Origin: Paracoccus aerius
Lineage (GTDB): Bacteria; Pseudomonadota; Alphaproteobacteria; Rhodobacterales; Rhodobacteraceae
Direction of reading: 5' to 3'
Length of the DNA stretch: 64,000 nucleotides
Assembly: GCF_014656455.1 (NCBI RefSeq)
Contig: NZ_BNCL01000001.1
Location: forward strand, 124,001 to 188,000
Shown: in pieces, positions 49,456 through 57,686 of the stretch
Position numbering within the stretch: position 1 is the first letter of the stretch
Layout of the letters: each line of letters starts with the position of its first letter
Notes under the pieces: model-generated
Seen by the model: only the letters and a program-made list of their open reading frames with translations
The model's database searches: none
Told to the model about the DNA's origin: nothing
Position numbers and translations under genes: made by a program

Positions 49456-50607
49456 TCAGTTGATGTATTTTTCCGGATCGACGCTGTCGAAGCCCTGGCG
49501 CACCTCGAAATGGACAAAGCCGCCGCGGCCGGCTGTGCCGATGGACTGGCCGCCCGACACCCGGTCGCCCTTGGCCACGTCCAGGCCGTCCAGCCCGGTA
49601 TAGACCGTCATCAGGTTTCCGTCATGGCGCACCACCACGATGGGCGTGCCGGCGGTGTCCTGGGTGACGGCCGCGACCGTGCCGCTGCCCGCAGCCTTGA
49701 CCGCCGTTCCCGCCGTGGCCGAGATGTCGATGCCGTCGTTCTTGCCCTTTTCATAGACGCGGATGATCGACCCCGACACGGGCATCTGGAACCGCCCCCC
49801 AGCCGAGGCCGCGGTCCGCGTCGCACCCAGATCCGTGGCCGGCGCTGCGGGGCCCGGTTCTGCTGCGGGGGCCGTATCCTCGGCCGGCAGGGGCTGGGCG
49901 GCTGATGGCGGGCGTGGTGTCGGGCTGCCGGTGCCCGGTGCGGTGGTCACGGCTACGGCACTGGGGGCCTTCTGGCCCTTGACCGGCACGATCAGCCGCT
50001 GGCCGACCCGCAGCGTCATGGACTGGGGCAAGCCGTTCCAGGCGGCCAGGTCCTGAACAGTGACGTCATATTTGCGGGCAATCGACCAGGCCGTCTCTCC
50101 CGAGGCCACGACATGCTGCGCCGGGTTGGCTGGACTTGCCGCCGGGGCGGAGGCCTGTGGCGCGGCGGGGGCAGGGGCCGGGGCCGCCGGGCGACCGGCC
50201 TGTCCCGCGAAGGGATCGACCACGGCACCGGGGGAAGTGGCGGAGCCGGGCAGGCCGGTGCCAACAGCGACACGTTGCGACAGGACCAGCGTCTGGCCTG
50301 CGGCCAGCGGGGCATTGGCCGGCAGGGCGTTGTGCTGGGCCAGCCGCGCCGCGTCGATGCCCAGCCGGGCCGCGACGCTGCCCACCGTGTCGCCACTGCG
50401 GGCCACCGCGACCTGATAGTTCGGAAAGGTGATGACGCCCCGGCTGTCGGGCTGCGGCCGCGGCGCGGCGCGGGCTGCCGCATCGGCCGTGCTCAGTGCC
50501 CCCGGCATCCAGCCCCGCAGGTCCGGATCAAATCCCGTCGCCCCGCAAGACGCCAGAAGAAGGGCTGCGGCCCCCATGCTGGCAAGCCGTTTCGTTGTCC
50601 TGCTCAT
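49456..50607 (-). CDS. nlpD: NlpD-type lipoprotein with two LysM and a degenerate M23 domain
   Basis: The 383-residue lipoprotein has lipobox 'LLASC' with Cys21 as the lipidation site. LysM domains are at about 64-110 and 165-208, then Pro/Ala linkers, then a LytM/M23 domain from about 284. The first metal His of M23 enzymes is replaced ('KNDGIDIS') and the HxH is 'VHFEVR', as in NlpD. It is therefore probably an activator of cell-wall amidases, not a peptidase. It follows surE-pcm, the conserved nlpD location. Confidence 0.87.
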   Translation of the reverse strand: MSRTTKRLASMGAAALLLASCGATGFDPDLRGWMPGALSTADAAARAAPRPQPDSRGVITFPNYQVAVARSGDTVGSVAARLGIDAARLAQHNALPANAPLAAGQTLVLSQRVAVGTGLPGSATSPGAVVDPFAGQAGRPAAPAPAPAAPQASAPAASPANPAQHVVASGETAWSIARKYDVTVQDLAAWNGLPQSMTLRVGQRLIVPVKGQKAPSAVAVTTAPGTGSPTPRPPSAAQPLPAEDTAPAAEPGPAAPATDLGATRTAASAGGRFQMPVSGSIIRVYEKGKNDGIDISATAGTAVKAAGSGTVAAVTQDTAGTPIVVVRHDGNLMTVYTGLDGLDVAKGDRVSGGQSIGTAGRGGFVHFEVRQGFDSVDPEKYIN

Positions 50608-50644
50608 TCCCGTCGTCCTTAACCTGCCTTGCCGCAGATCCGGG

Positions 50645-51310
50645 TCATGTCGGTCCCAACCCTTCGACCAGCGGCACAAATCGCACCTGTCGCAATTCGT
50701 CATAATCATAGCCGGCGTCGGTCCGGGTCACGCGGATCAGGGTCTGGACTGCATCGGACTGTCCCACCGGCACCACCATGATACCGCCGATCTTCAACTG
50801 TGCCAACAGTGACCCCGGCGGATCCTCGGCCGCGGCGGTGACAAGGATGCGATCAAAGGGTGCCTGGTCGGGCAGACCGCGCGATCCGTCGGCTACCTGC
50901 GCCGTGATGTTGTGCAGGCCAAGCTGGCGGAAGATCGCCTCGGCTTCCTGCACCAGGCGGCGGTGCCGGTCGACCGTATAGACCCGGCGGCACAGCCCCG
51001 ACAGGATTGCCGCCTGATAGCCCGAGCCGGTGCCGATCTCCAGCACGGTGTCACGCGGGCCGGGGTTAAGCGACTGGGTCATCAGCCCTACGACCGAGGG
51101 CTGGCTGATCGTCTGGCCGCAGGGGATGGGCAGGGGCGTATCCTCGTATGCACGGTCCGCGAACTGGCCCCGCACGAACAGGCCGCGGTCGATCCGCTCC
51201 ATCACGGCCAGCACGCGGGGATCGGTCACGCCGCGCGAGCGCAGCTGGAAAAGAAAGCGCATCTTGCGCTCGGCCGGGTCTTCCTCGTCGTCGTGGTGAT
51301 CGACGGTCAT
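50645..51310 (-). CDS. pcm: protein-L-isoaspartate O-methyltransferase
   Basis: This 221-residue SAM-dependent enzyme methylates isoaspartyl residues in damaged proteins to start their repair. SAM-binding motif I is '[15 protein letters not shown]', the substrate region '[18 protein letters not shown]', and motif '[12 protein letters not shown]' follows. Its ATG overlaps the surE stop by 4 bases. The surE-pcm-nlpD order is the same as in E. coli, where rpoS follows; no rpoS is here. Confidence 0.95.
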   Translation of the reverse strand: MTVDHHDDEEDPAERKMRFLFQLRSRGVTDPRVLAVMERIDRGLFVRGQFADRAYEDTPLPIPCGQTISQPSVVGLMTQSLNPGPRDTVLEIGTGSGYQAAILSGLCRRVYTVDRHRRLVQEAEAIFRQLGLHNITAQVADGSRGLPDQAPFDRILVTAAAEDPPGSLLAQLKIGGIMVVPVGQSDAVQTLIRVTRTDAGYDYDELRQVRFVPLVEGLGPT

Positions 51311-52122
51311 GAAATCTCCGCCTTGGGGGTGTCATCGTCGAAAAGCCCCGCCATGTCCTGCAGCGAGGCGTGGCAGGTCAGGTCCGCCCGCATCGGCGTG
51401 ACCGAGATGAAGCCGTCCATGTTCACCGCGACATCCGTGCCGGGTCGGGCAGGGGCGTTCTGCGCGCCGCCCGCCGCCCACATAAAGCGGCGCCCGTTCG
51501 GCGCGGTATAGGGAACGACGCTGAAGTTCGTGCCCTGCCGGCGCCCCTGCGGGACCATACGGGTGCCGCGGACCGCGGCTGCGGGGACGGGCGGAAAGTT
51601 GATGTTGTAGAACAGCCGGAAATCCGCGTCCGAGGTCCAGTCGCCATGATCCAGCAGCCGCCGGATCACGGCCGCGCCGTGCTGTCGGGCGCCTTCGAAG
51701 GGATCGGCGAGGCCCGCCGTCTTCGGTCCCAGATACTGCGACAGCGCGATGGCGGGCAGGCCCTGCAGGGCGGCCTCCATCGCGCCGCCGATGGTGCCCG
51801 AATACATGGCGTTTTCACCCGAGTTGTTGCCCCGGTTGACCCCCGACAGCACCAGGTCGGGCGGCGCGTCGGCCATGATGTCGCAAATGGCGGCCAGGAC
51901 GCAGTCCGCCGGACTTCCCTCGGTCGCGTAGCGGCGTTCGTCCAGACGCGCGACCATCGTCGGATGCGAATAGCTGATGCAATGGGCCACGCCCGACTGC
52001 TCGAAGGCTGGGGCGACGGTCCAGACCTGACCCGACGGACCTGCCAGCGTCGCCGCGATCTCGGCCAGGACTTCAAGTCCCGGTGCGTTGATGCCGTCGT
52101 CGTTGGTGATCAGTATTCGCAT
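51307..52122 (-). CDS. surE: 5'/3'-nucleotidase SurE
   Basis: The 271-residue metal-dependent phosphatase hydrolyses nucleoside monophosphates. The N-terminus '[15 protein letters not shown]' has the metal ligands D8 and D9; '[25 protein letters not shown]' holds further ligands. The chosen start is the family N-terminus. It is the first gene of the surE-pcm-nlpD operon and is divergent from the TauE/SafE exporter gene. Confidence 0.96.
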   Translation of the reverse strand: MRILITNDDGINAPGLEVLAEIAATLAGPSGQVWTVAPAFEQSGVAHCISYSHPTMVARLDERRYATEGSPADCVLAAICDIMADAPPDLVLSGVNRGNNSGENAMYSGTIGGAMEAALQGLPAIALSQYLGPKTAGLADPFEGARQHGAAVIRRLLDHGDWTSDADFRLFYNINFPPVPAAAVRGTRMVPQGRRQGTNFSVVPYTAPNGRRFMWAAGGAQNAPARPGTDVAVNMDGFISVTPMRADLTCHASLQDMAGLFDDDTPKAEIS

Positions 52123-52307
52123 TGCTTGGGCCCGCACCGTCCTGCGGCGCCTGAGACAGCGCCTGTTCACGTCTTCGTTCCTGCTTAGCCGGGCGATGGT
52201 CCCGCTTCAAGCGCCAGCATCCCGAGGGCGGCCGGGCCAAGGAAAGCGGTTTGACCTGCCTGCCGGGCCGTTGCATCCTTGCCCCTGACGCAAGCGGCGC
52301 GCGGACC

Positions 52308-53222
52308 ATGCAGATCTATCTTCCCATCGCAGAAGTATCCGTCAATGCCTTCACGCTGATCGGGCTTGGCGGCCTTGTCGGCGTGATGAGCGGGCTTTTC
52401 GGCGTGGGAGGGGGCTTCCTGATCACCCCTCTGCTGTTCTTCATCGGCATTCCCCCCGCCATCGCCGTGGCCACCGGCGCCAATCAGGTCGTCGCCTCGT
52501 CCGTGTCGGGCGTCCTGGCCCATGTCAAGCGCAAGAGCGTGGATTTCAGGATGGGGGGCGTCCTGTTGGCGGGGGGCCTTGTGGGATCCTGGATGGGTGT
52601 CTGGGTCTTCACGCTGCTGCAGGAACTGGGCCAGGTCGATCTGGTCGTGCAGCTTTGCTATGTCGTCTTTCTTGGCCTGATCGGCATGATGATGCTGCAG
52701 GAAAGCATCCGTGCCCTGCGTCGGTCAAGGAAGCCGGGGAACCGCAAGCGGCTGCACCAGCACAACTGGGTCCATCGCTGGCCGGGAAAGGTCAAGTTTC
52801 GCGCATCCGGGCTTTACATCAGCGTCATTCCCCCGCTGCTGGTGGGCGTCGCGGTGGGTGTGCTGGCGGCGATCATGGGGGTGGGCGGCGGCTTCATCAT
52901 GGTGCCCGCGATGATCTATCTGCTGGGGATGCCGACAAGGGTGGTCGTCGGAACCTCGCTGTTCCAGATCACCTTTGTCACGGCCTTCACCACGCTGATG
53001 CACGCCGTCAGCTACAATACCGTGGACATCATGCTGGCGGTGCTGCTGATCATGGGGGGCGTGGTCGGCGCCCAGATCGGCACCACTCTGGGCGCAAAAC
53101 TGCGGGCCGAACAGTTGCGCATCCTGCTGGCGCTGCTGGTGCTGGCGGTTTGCGGCAAGCTCGCGCTTGACCTGTTCCTGACGCCCGACGACTTCTATGC
53201 CATCCAGCCGGGGATCGGCTGA
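52308..53222 (+). CDS. TauE/SafE (TSUP) family sulfite/anion exporter
   Basis: The 304-residue membrane protein has the repeated TSUP signatures 'GLFGVGGGFLITPLLFFIGIP' and 'MGVGGGFIMVPAMIYLLGMP', one per half, with about eight helices. The family moves sulfite, sulfoacetate or other small sulfur or carboxylate anions. Start 'MQIYLPIAEVSVN' is typical of this subgroup. Its TGA overlaps the ATG of the TIGR02186 gene by one base, so the two are coupled and probably form a functional pair. Confidence 0.9.
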   Translation: MQIYLPIAEVSVNAFTLIGLGGLVGVMSGLFGVGGGFLITPLLFFIGIPPAIAVATGANQVVASSVSGVLAHVKRKSVDFRMGGVLLAGGLVGSWMGVWVFTLLQELGQVDLVVQLCYVVFLGLIGMMMLQESIRALRRSRKPGNRKRLHQHNWVHRWPGKVKFRASGLYISVIPPLLVGVAVGVLAAIMGVGGGFIMVPAMIYLLGMPTRVVVGTSLFQITFVTAFTTLMHAVSYNTVDIMLAVLLIMGGVVGAQIGTTLGAKLRAEQLRILLALLVLAVCGKLALDLFLTPDDFYAIQPGIG

Positions 53223-54064
53223 TGCGGAAACTGGCGGCCGCCTTGATGCTGCTGGCGCTGTCCTGCACGGCAAGCGCGCAATCCACCGTCCCGCCGGGCA
53301 ATGCCGATGCCTTGCCGATCGAGGCCGCGCCACCTGACGAGTTTCAGCCGCCCGCGGAATCCGTGGTCGCGGGCCTGTCTAGCGACAGCGTGGCGATCAC
53401 GGCCAGCTTCGACGGGTCGGACATCCTGATCTATGGCGCGATCAAGCGCGAAAGCCCCATTCCCGAAGGCCCGCCCCTGCAGGTGATCGTGACCGTCGAG
53501 GCCCCGTCCAGCGGCGTCACCGTTTGGCGCAAGGAACGCAAGGCGGGGATCTGGGTCAATGCCCAATCGGTCAGGATCGGCGCGGCCCCCGGCTTCTATG
53601 CCGTGGCAACGACGGCCGATCTGGACGACATCCTGCTGCCCGAATGGGACAACCGCTACCGGATTTCGCTTCCCCTGGCGATGCGGGCCTTTGCGGGTCA
53701 GGTCGCCGTGGAAAGCGCCGTTCCGTTCACCGAGGCCCTGATCCGCATCCGCGAGGACGAGGGGCTGTATCGCCTGGACGAGGGCAGCGTGTCGCTGATC
53801 GACCAGACCCTGTTCCGCGCAGATGTCAGCCTGCCCGCTAACCTGGTCGAGGGCGCCTACAAGACGCGGATCTTCCTGTTGCGCGACGGGCAGGTGATCG
53901 ACGTCTTCGTCGCCCCGATCAATGTCCGCAAGGTGGGGTTGGAACGCTGGCTTTACCGCCTGGCCTTCGACCAGCCGTTTCTGTACGGCCTGATGTCGCT
54001 GCTTGTCGCTGTCGCGGCGGGCTGGGGCGCTTCTGCCGCGTTCCAGAAACTGCGACGGCCCTAG
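53222..54064 (+). CDS. TIGR02186 family protein, periplasmic partner of the TSUP exporter
   Basis: The 280-residue protein has a signal peptide (about 1-19), a long periplasmic domain ('SVAITASFDGSDILIYGAIKRE', 'GIWVNAQSVRIGAAPGFYAV') and a C-terminal membrane anchor (about 255-275). This is the TIGR02186 layout, a family of unknown function that I recall next to TauE/SafE genes in alphaproteobacteria. One-base overlap with the exporter gene supports joint action. No enzyme motif is seen. Confidence 0.85.
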   Translation: MRKLAAALMLLALSCTASAQSTVPPGNADALPIEAAPPDEFQPPAESVVAGLSSDSVAITASFDGSDILIYGAIKRESPIPEGPPLQVIVTVEAPSSGVTVWRKERKAGIWVNAQSVRIGAAPGFYAVATTADLDDILLPEWDNRYRISLPLAMRAFAGQVAVESAVPFTEALIRIREDEGLYRLDEGSVSLIDQTLFRADVSLPANLVEGAYKTRIFLLRDGQVIDVFVAPINVRKVGLERWLYRLAFDQPFLYGLMSLLVAVAAGWGASAAFQKLRRP

Positions 54065-54080
54065 CGAAGGATCCCCTCTG

Positions 54081-54644
54081 ATGACCCGCAGCAACCGGAC
54101 CCCGTATTGGGGCGTCATCGGCGTGGTGCTGGTGGCGGCGGCCATCCTTCTGTGGGCGGGCCGCGTGCCCATCTGCGAATGCGGCTACGTGAAGCTGTGG
54201 CACGGCCAGACGAACAGTTCCGAGAACTCGCAGCACCTGATGGACTGGTATACCCCCTCGCATCTGCTGCACGGGATCTTGTCCTATGGTCTGCTTTGGC
54301 TGGTGGCGCGCAGGCTGCCCTTTGCCTGGCGCCTGCTGATCGCCACCCTGGCCGAAGCGGCGTGGGAGCTTGTCGAGAACTCTGACGCCATCATCGAACG
54401 CTATCGCAGCGTGACCATCTCGCTGGACTACTATGGCGACAGCGTTGTCAATTCTGTCGCCGACATCGGGGCGATGATCGCCGGCTTTTACCTGGCCCGC
54501 TGGCTGCCGGTCTGGCTGTCGGTCGCGATCGTCCTGGGCTTCGAGGCGCTGACCATCTGGCTGATCCGCGACGGCCTGGCCCTGAACGTGCTGATGCTGC
54601 TGTGGCCCCTGGAGGCGGTCAAGACTTTGCAGGCGGGTGGATAG
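54081..54644 (+). CDS. DUF2585 family membrane protein
   Basis: This 187-residue integral membrane protein has about four to five helices and conserved polar blocks 'CECGYVKLWHG', 'NSSENSQHLMDWYTPSHLLHG' and 'WELVENSDAIIERYR' with 'ISLDYYGDSVVNSVAD'. The His/Asp/Glu content within or near helices suggests metal or quinone binding, but the family is uncharacterised. It starts 16 bases after the TIGR02186 gene and may be cotranscribed. Confidence 0.85.
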   Translation: MTRSNRTPYWGVIGVVLVAAAILLWAGRVPICECGYVKLWHGQTNSSENSQHLMDWYTPSHLLHGILSYGLLWLVARRLPFAWRLLIATLAEAAWELVENSDAIIERYRSVTISLDYYGDSVVNSVADIGAMIAGFYLARWLPVWLSVAIVLGFEALTIWLIRDGLALNVLMLLWPLEAVKTLQAGG

Positions 54645-54666
54645 GGGCGGCTGTCGGCCACCCCCT
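54643..54666. terminator. weak hairpin between convergent genes
   Basis: AGGGG pairs with CCCCT, with an inner GGCT/GGCC pairing across a small internal loop. It lies between the DUF2585 stop and the convergent malyl-CoA lyase stop. Low confidence. Confidence 0.3.
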
Positions 54667-54672
54667 CGGGTT

Positions 54673-55629
54673 TCAGCCAGCGATCAGTTCGGCCTGGCGC
54701 ACGATCACCTCGGCCTGCTTGATCGAGGCGATGTCGACCAGCCGGCCCTTGTAGACGGTCGCGCCCGCGCCCTCGGCCTTGGCCTTTTCCATCGCGGCGA
54801 GGATCTCGCGCGCCTCGGCGACGGCCGCTTCGCTGGGAGAGAATACCTCGTTCGCCAGGGCTATCTGGCTGGGGTGGATCGCCCATTTGCCGACCATGCC
54901 CAGCGTCGCCGACCGCCGCGCCTGCGCGACAAAGCCGTCCTGGTCGCTGAAATCGCCGAAGGGTCCGTCCACAGGCAGCAGCCCGTGGGCGCGGCAGGCC
55001 GCAACGATGGCGGTCTGCGCCCAGTGCCAGGGATCGGGCCAATATTTCTGTCCCTCGCGGATCATGTAGTAATTCTCCTGCGTCCCGCCGATGCCGGTCG
55101 TGGCCATGCCCATCGAGGCCGCAAAATCCGCAGCGCCCAGACTGATGGCCTGCATCCGGGGAGATGAGGCCGCGATCTCCTCGACATGGCAGATGCCTGC
55201 CGCGCTTTCGATGATGACCTCGAAATTGATGCGCTTGCTGCGGCCCTTGGCGCGCTCAACGGCCGTCACCAAGGCGTCCACGGCATAGATGTCGCTGGCG
55301 TTCCCGGCCTTGGGGATCATGATCTGGTCCAGCCTGTCCCCCGCCTGTTCCAGCAGGTCCACCACGTCGCGATACCAGAAGGGCGTGTCCAGGCCGTTGA
55401 TCCTGACAGAAAGCGTCTTGTCGCCCCAGTCGATGTCGCCGATGGCCTGGATGATGTTGGCCCGTGCCCGGTCCTTGTCGGCGGGGGCGACCGAATCCTC
55501 CAGATCCAGGTTGATCACATCGGCGGCGGACTTTGCCATCTTCTCGAACAGGCTTTCGCGGGAACCCGGGCCAAAAAGCTGGCAGCGGTTCAGGCGGGCG
55601 GGGGGCAGGGGCTGGGTGCGGAAGCTCAT
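54673..55629 (-). CDS. mcl1: L-malyl-CoA / beta-methylmalyl-CoA lyase
   Basis: The 318-residue CitE-like lyase cleaves malyl-CoA to acetyl-CoA and glyoxylate and beta-methylmalyl-CoA to propionyl-CoA and glyoxylate in the ethylmalonyl-CoA pathway. R76 ('VRINGLDT'), the Mg ligands E141 ('FEVIIESAAGI') and D168 ('SLGAADFAASMGM') match the Rhodobacter enzyme. C-terminal 'GKWAIHPSQI' is typical. No other pathway gene is nearby. It is divergent from the transaminase gene. Confidence 0.93.
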   Translation of the reverse strand: MSFRTQPLPPARLNRCQLFGPGSRESLFEKMAKSAADVINLDLEDSVAPADKDRARANIIQAIGDIDWGDKTLSVRINGLDTPFWYRDVVDLLEQAGDRLDQIMIPKAGNASDIYAVDALVTAVERAKGRSKRINFEVIIESAAGICHVEEIAASSPRMQAISLGAADFAASMGMATTGIGGTQENYYMIREGQKYWPDPWHWAQTAIVAACRAHGLLPVDGPFGDFSDQDGFVAQARRSATLGMVGKWAIHPSQIALANEVFSPSEAAVAEAREILAAMEKAKAEGAGATVYKGRLVDIASIKQAEVIVRQAELIAG

Positions 55630-55770
55630 GGGTTAGGTCCGTAAAGATTTGCGTCCCATAGAGCAATATTGTTTCGCACCCGCAGCATCAAGCCCGGACC
55701 TTGGTTTGTCTTGACGACGCGGCGCTTTGGGCGCAGGACCACGCCGACAAATGCGGACAAGGGGGACATC

Positions 55771-56631
55771 ATGACGCGCACGGTCTTTGTAAACGGCGAT
55801 TACCTGCCCGAGGATCAGGCGACGATTTCGATCTTCGACCGGGGCTTCCTGATGGCCGACGGCGTCTACGAGGTCGTCAGCGTCCTCGACGGCAAGCTGC
55901 TTGATTTCGAAGGCCATCTGGTCCGTCTGAAGCGGTCGTTGGGCGAACTTGTGATGGACAACCCGCTATCGGATGACGAATACCTGTCGGCTTTTCGCGC
56001 CCTAGTTGACAAGAACGACATCACAGACGGACTGGTCTATCTGCAGGTCACGCGGGGCAATCCGGGCGATCGCGATTTTGCCTATCCCCCGGCGGGCACG
56101 CGGCCCACGGTCGTGATGTTCACGCAGTCAAAGCCTGGCCTAGCGGATGCACCCGCAGCGAAAACCGGCTGGAAGGTCATCAGCATCGAGGATGCGCGTT
56201 GGGCCCGCCGCGACATCAAGACAGTGCAGTTGCTTTTCCCGTCGATGGCCAAGATGGAGGCCAAGGCCCGCGGCGTGGACGACGCCTGGATGGTCGAGGA
56301 CGGCATGGTGACCGAGGGCACCAGCAACAACGCCTATATCGTCAAGAACGGAACCATCGTGACCCGCGCACTGTCGAACGACATCCTGCACGGCATCACC
56401 CGCGCCGCCGTTCTTCGCTTTGCCGCCGAAGCGCAGATGCAGGTCGAGGAGCGCAGCTTCACCATCGCCGAAGCCCAATCGGCGGATGAGGCCTTCATCA
56501 CCTCGGCCAGCGCCTTCGTGATGCCGGTGGTGGAAATCGACGGCGCGGCCGTGGGCACGGGGCAGGTGGGCCCCGTCGCGACCCGCCTGCGCGAGATTTA
56601 TCTGGAGGAAAGCCGCAAGGCAGCGGTCTGA
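55771..56631 (+). CDS. dat: D-amino-acid (D-alanine) transaminase
   Basis: This 286-residue fold-type IV PLP enzyme has the catalytic lysine K150 in 'RRDIKTVQLL' and 'FDRGFLMADGVYEVV' near the N-terminus. 'EGTSNNAYIVKNGTIVTR' and 'GITRAAVL' bind the cofactor phosphate. The sequence fits D-alanine aminotransferases better than branched-chain ones, interconverting D-Ala and D-Glu. A GGGGGA box precedes the start. Confidence 0.9.
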   Translation: MTRTVFVNGDYLPEDQATISIFDRGFLMADGVYEVVSVLDGKLLDFEGHLVRLKRSLGELVMDNPLSDDEYLSAFRALVDKNDITDGLVYLQVTRGNPGDRDFAYPPAGTRPTVVMFTQSKPGLADAPAAKTGWKVISIEDARWARRDIKTVQLLFPSMAKMEAKARGVDDAWMVEDGMVTEGTSNNAYIVKNGTIVTRALSNDILHGITRAAVLRFAAEAQMQVEERSFTIAEAQSADEAFITSASAFVMPVVEIDGAAVGTGQVGPVATRLREIYLEESRKAAV

Positions 56632-56640
56632 ACTGGATTG

Positions 56641-56658
56641 CCTGTCCTTGCGGACAGG
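56641..56658 (+). terminator. hairpin after dat
   Basis: CCTGTCC-TTGC-GGACAGG is a perfect 7-bp stem 9 bases after the dat stop, without a T-run. Confidence 0.4.
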
Positions 56659-56676
56659 CGAAGGCCGGGCGCTGAC

Positions 56677-56717
56677 TGCCCCCGGTCCCCCGTAGTTATT
56701 TCCTTACAGAAGATGAA
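56677..56717. repeat. dispersed intergenic element, degenerate copy E
   Basis: TGCCCCCGGTCCCCCGTAG followed by TTATTTCC and ACAGAAGATG keeps the C-rich block, TATTT-like core and AGAAGA end seen in 37527-37566. It lies between convergent genes. Confidence 0.4.
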
Positions 56718-56735
56718 GCGGGTGAGCGGGCCGCG

Positions 56736-57644
56736 TCATGCCAGGCCTTCAGACGCGCGCACCAGCCTTGCCCCGCCCCGGTCCTGCATCAGGCGCGCGG
56801 CGTCGGGGCCGGGCGCGGGCAAGGCCAGCACCGCGTCGCGCAGGACGTTGATCGCATCCTCGCCCTTGGGCAGGGTCGCGGGATCGATGGGCGCCCCTAC
56901 GGTCACGCGATAGGGCTGGCTGCGCTTGTTCAGCACCTCGTTGAACAAGGTCACGTCGCGCAGCGTCGGGTGGATCGCGTCCAGCAGGTAAAACAACGCC
57001 GAATTGCGCGCCCGGATATTCAAGGGGATGATCGGCACGCCGAACTTGCGCGCGATCATCGCCGCGCTTGCCATCCAGGGACGTTCGTGCAGCGTCAGCC
57101 CTTGGCGTTTCGCCAGCCGGCCCGAAGGAAAGATCAGCCCGATCCGGCCCGCCGACAAAGCCTCGCGCGTGTAATCCATCGTGGCCTTGGTCTTGGCGTG
57201 GCTGCGTTTCTCGATGCGCCATTCCACGCCCGCGATCAGGTCGGCCACCTGCGGCAAGACGCGGATCATGTCATGGTTGGCATAGATGAACAGGTCGTCG
57301 CGCAGATGCGAGACCAGAGCATGGACCACGATGCCGTCGGCGATGCCGGTCGGATGGTTCGCGACAATCAGCGCGGGGCCAGTGGCGGGAATATGCTCCA
57401 TCCCCTCGACCCGGACATCGCGGACGATCAGGTCGGTCATGCGCCGCATGATCTCGGCCGTGGGCAGGTCGCGGAACTCGGATCCCAGGCGGATGGTCGT
57501 CGGATAGCGCAGCAGGCCCATCATCGCCCATCTCGCGACGCGATGATGCGCCTTGCCCGAATAAAGCCAGGGCGCCCGTTCTGCAATCAGCGGGTCCAGT
57601 CGGGCCTGCATCTCGGCCCTGGGATCGGCGGAACGGTCAGTCAT
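56736..57644 (-). CDS. lysophospholipid acyltransferase family protein
   Basis: The 302-residue PlsC-like protein has 'ALIVANHPTGIADGIVVHALV', an H-x5-D variant of the acyltransferase motif (as in 'NHPLGGLDG' proteins), followed by 'IGLIFPSGRLAK' (block III) and 'IPLNIRARNS' (block IV). It probably acylates a lysophospholipid or ornithine-lipid precursor. The start at 57644 is preferred over an upstream in-frame ATG. It lies 42 bases downstream of pepN on the same strand. Confidence 0.82.
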   Translation of the reverse strand: MTDRSADPRAEMQARLDPLIAERAPWLYSGKAHHRVARWAMMGLLRYPTTIRLGSEFRDLPTAEIMRRMTDLIVRDVRVEGMEHIPATGPALIVANHPTGIADGIVVHALVSHLRDDLFIYANHDMIRVLPQVADLIAGVEWRIEKRSHAKTKATMDYTREALSAGRIGLIFPSGRLAKRQGLTLHERPWMASAAMIARKFGVPIIPLNIRARNSALFYLLDAIHPTLRDVTLFNEVLNKRSQPYRVTVGAPIDPATLPKGEDAINVLRDAVLALPAPGPDAARLMQDRGGARLVRASEGLA

Positions 57645-57686
57645 CCCGGCCTTTCTGCCCCGCTGCCGGGGCGCCCGCAACCGCGA

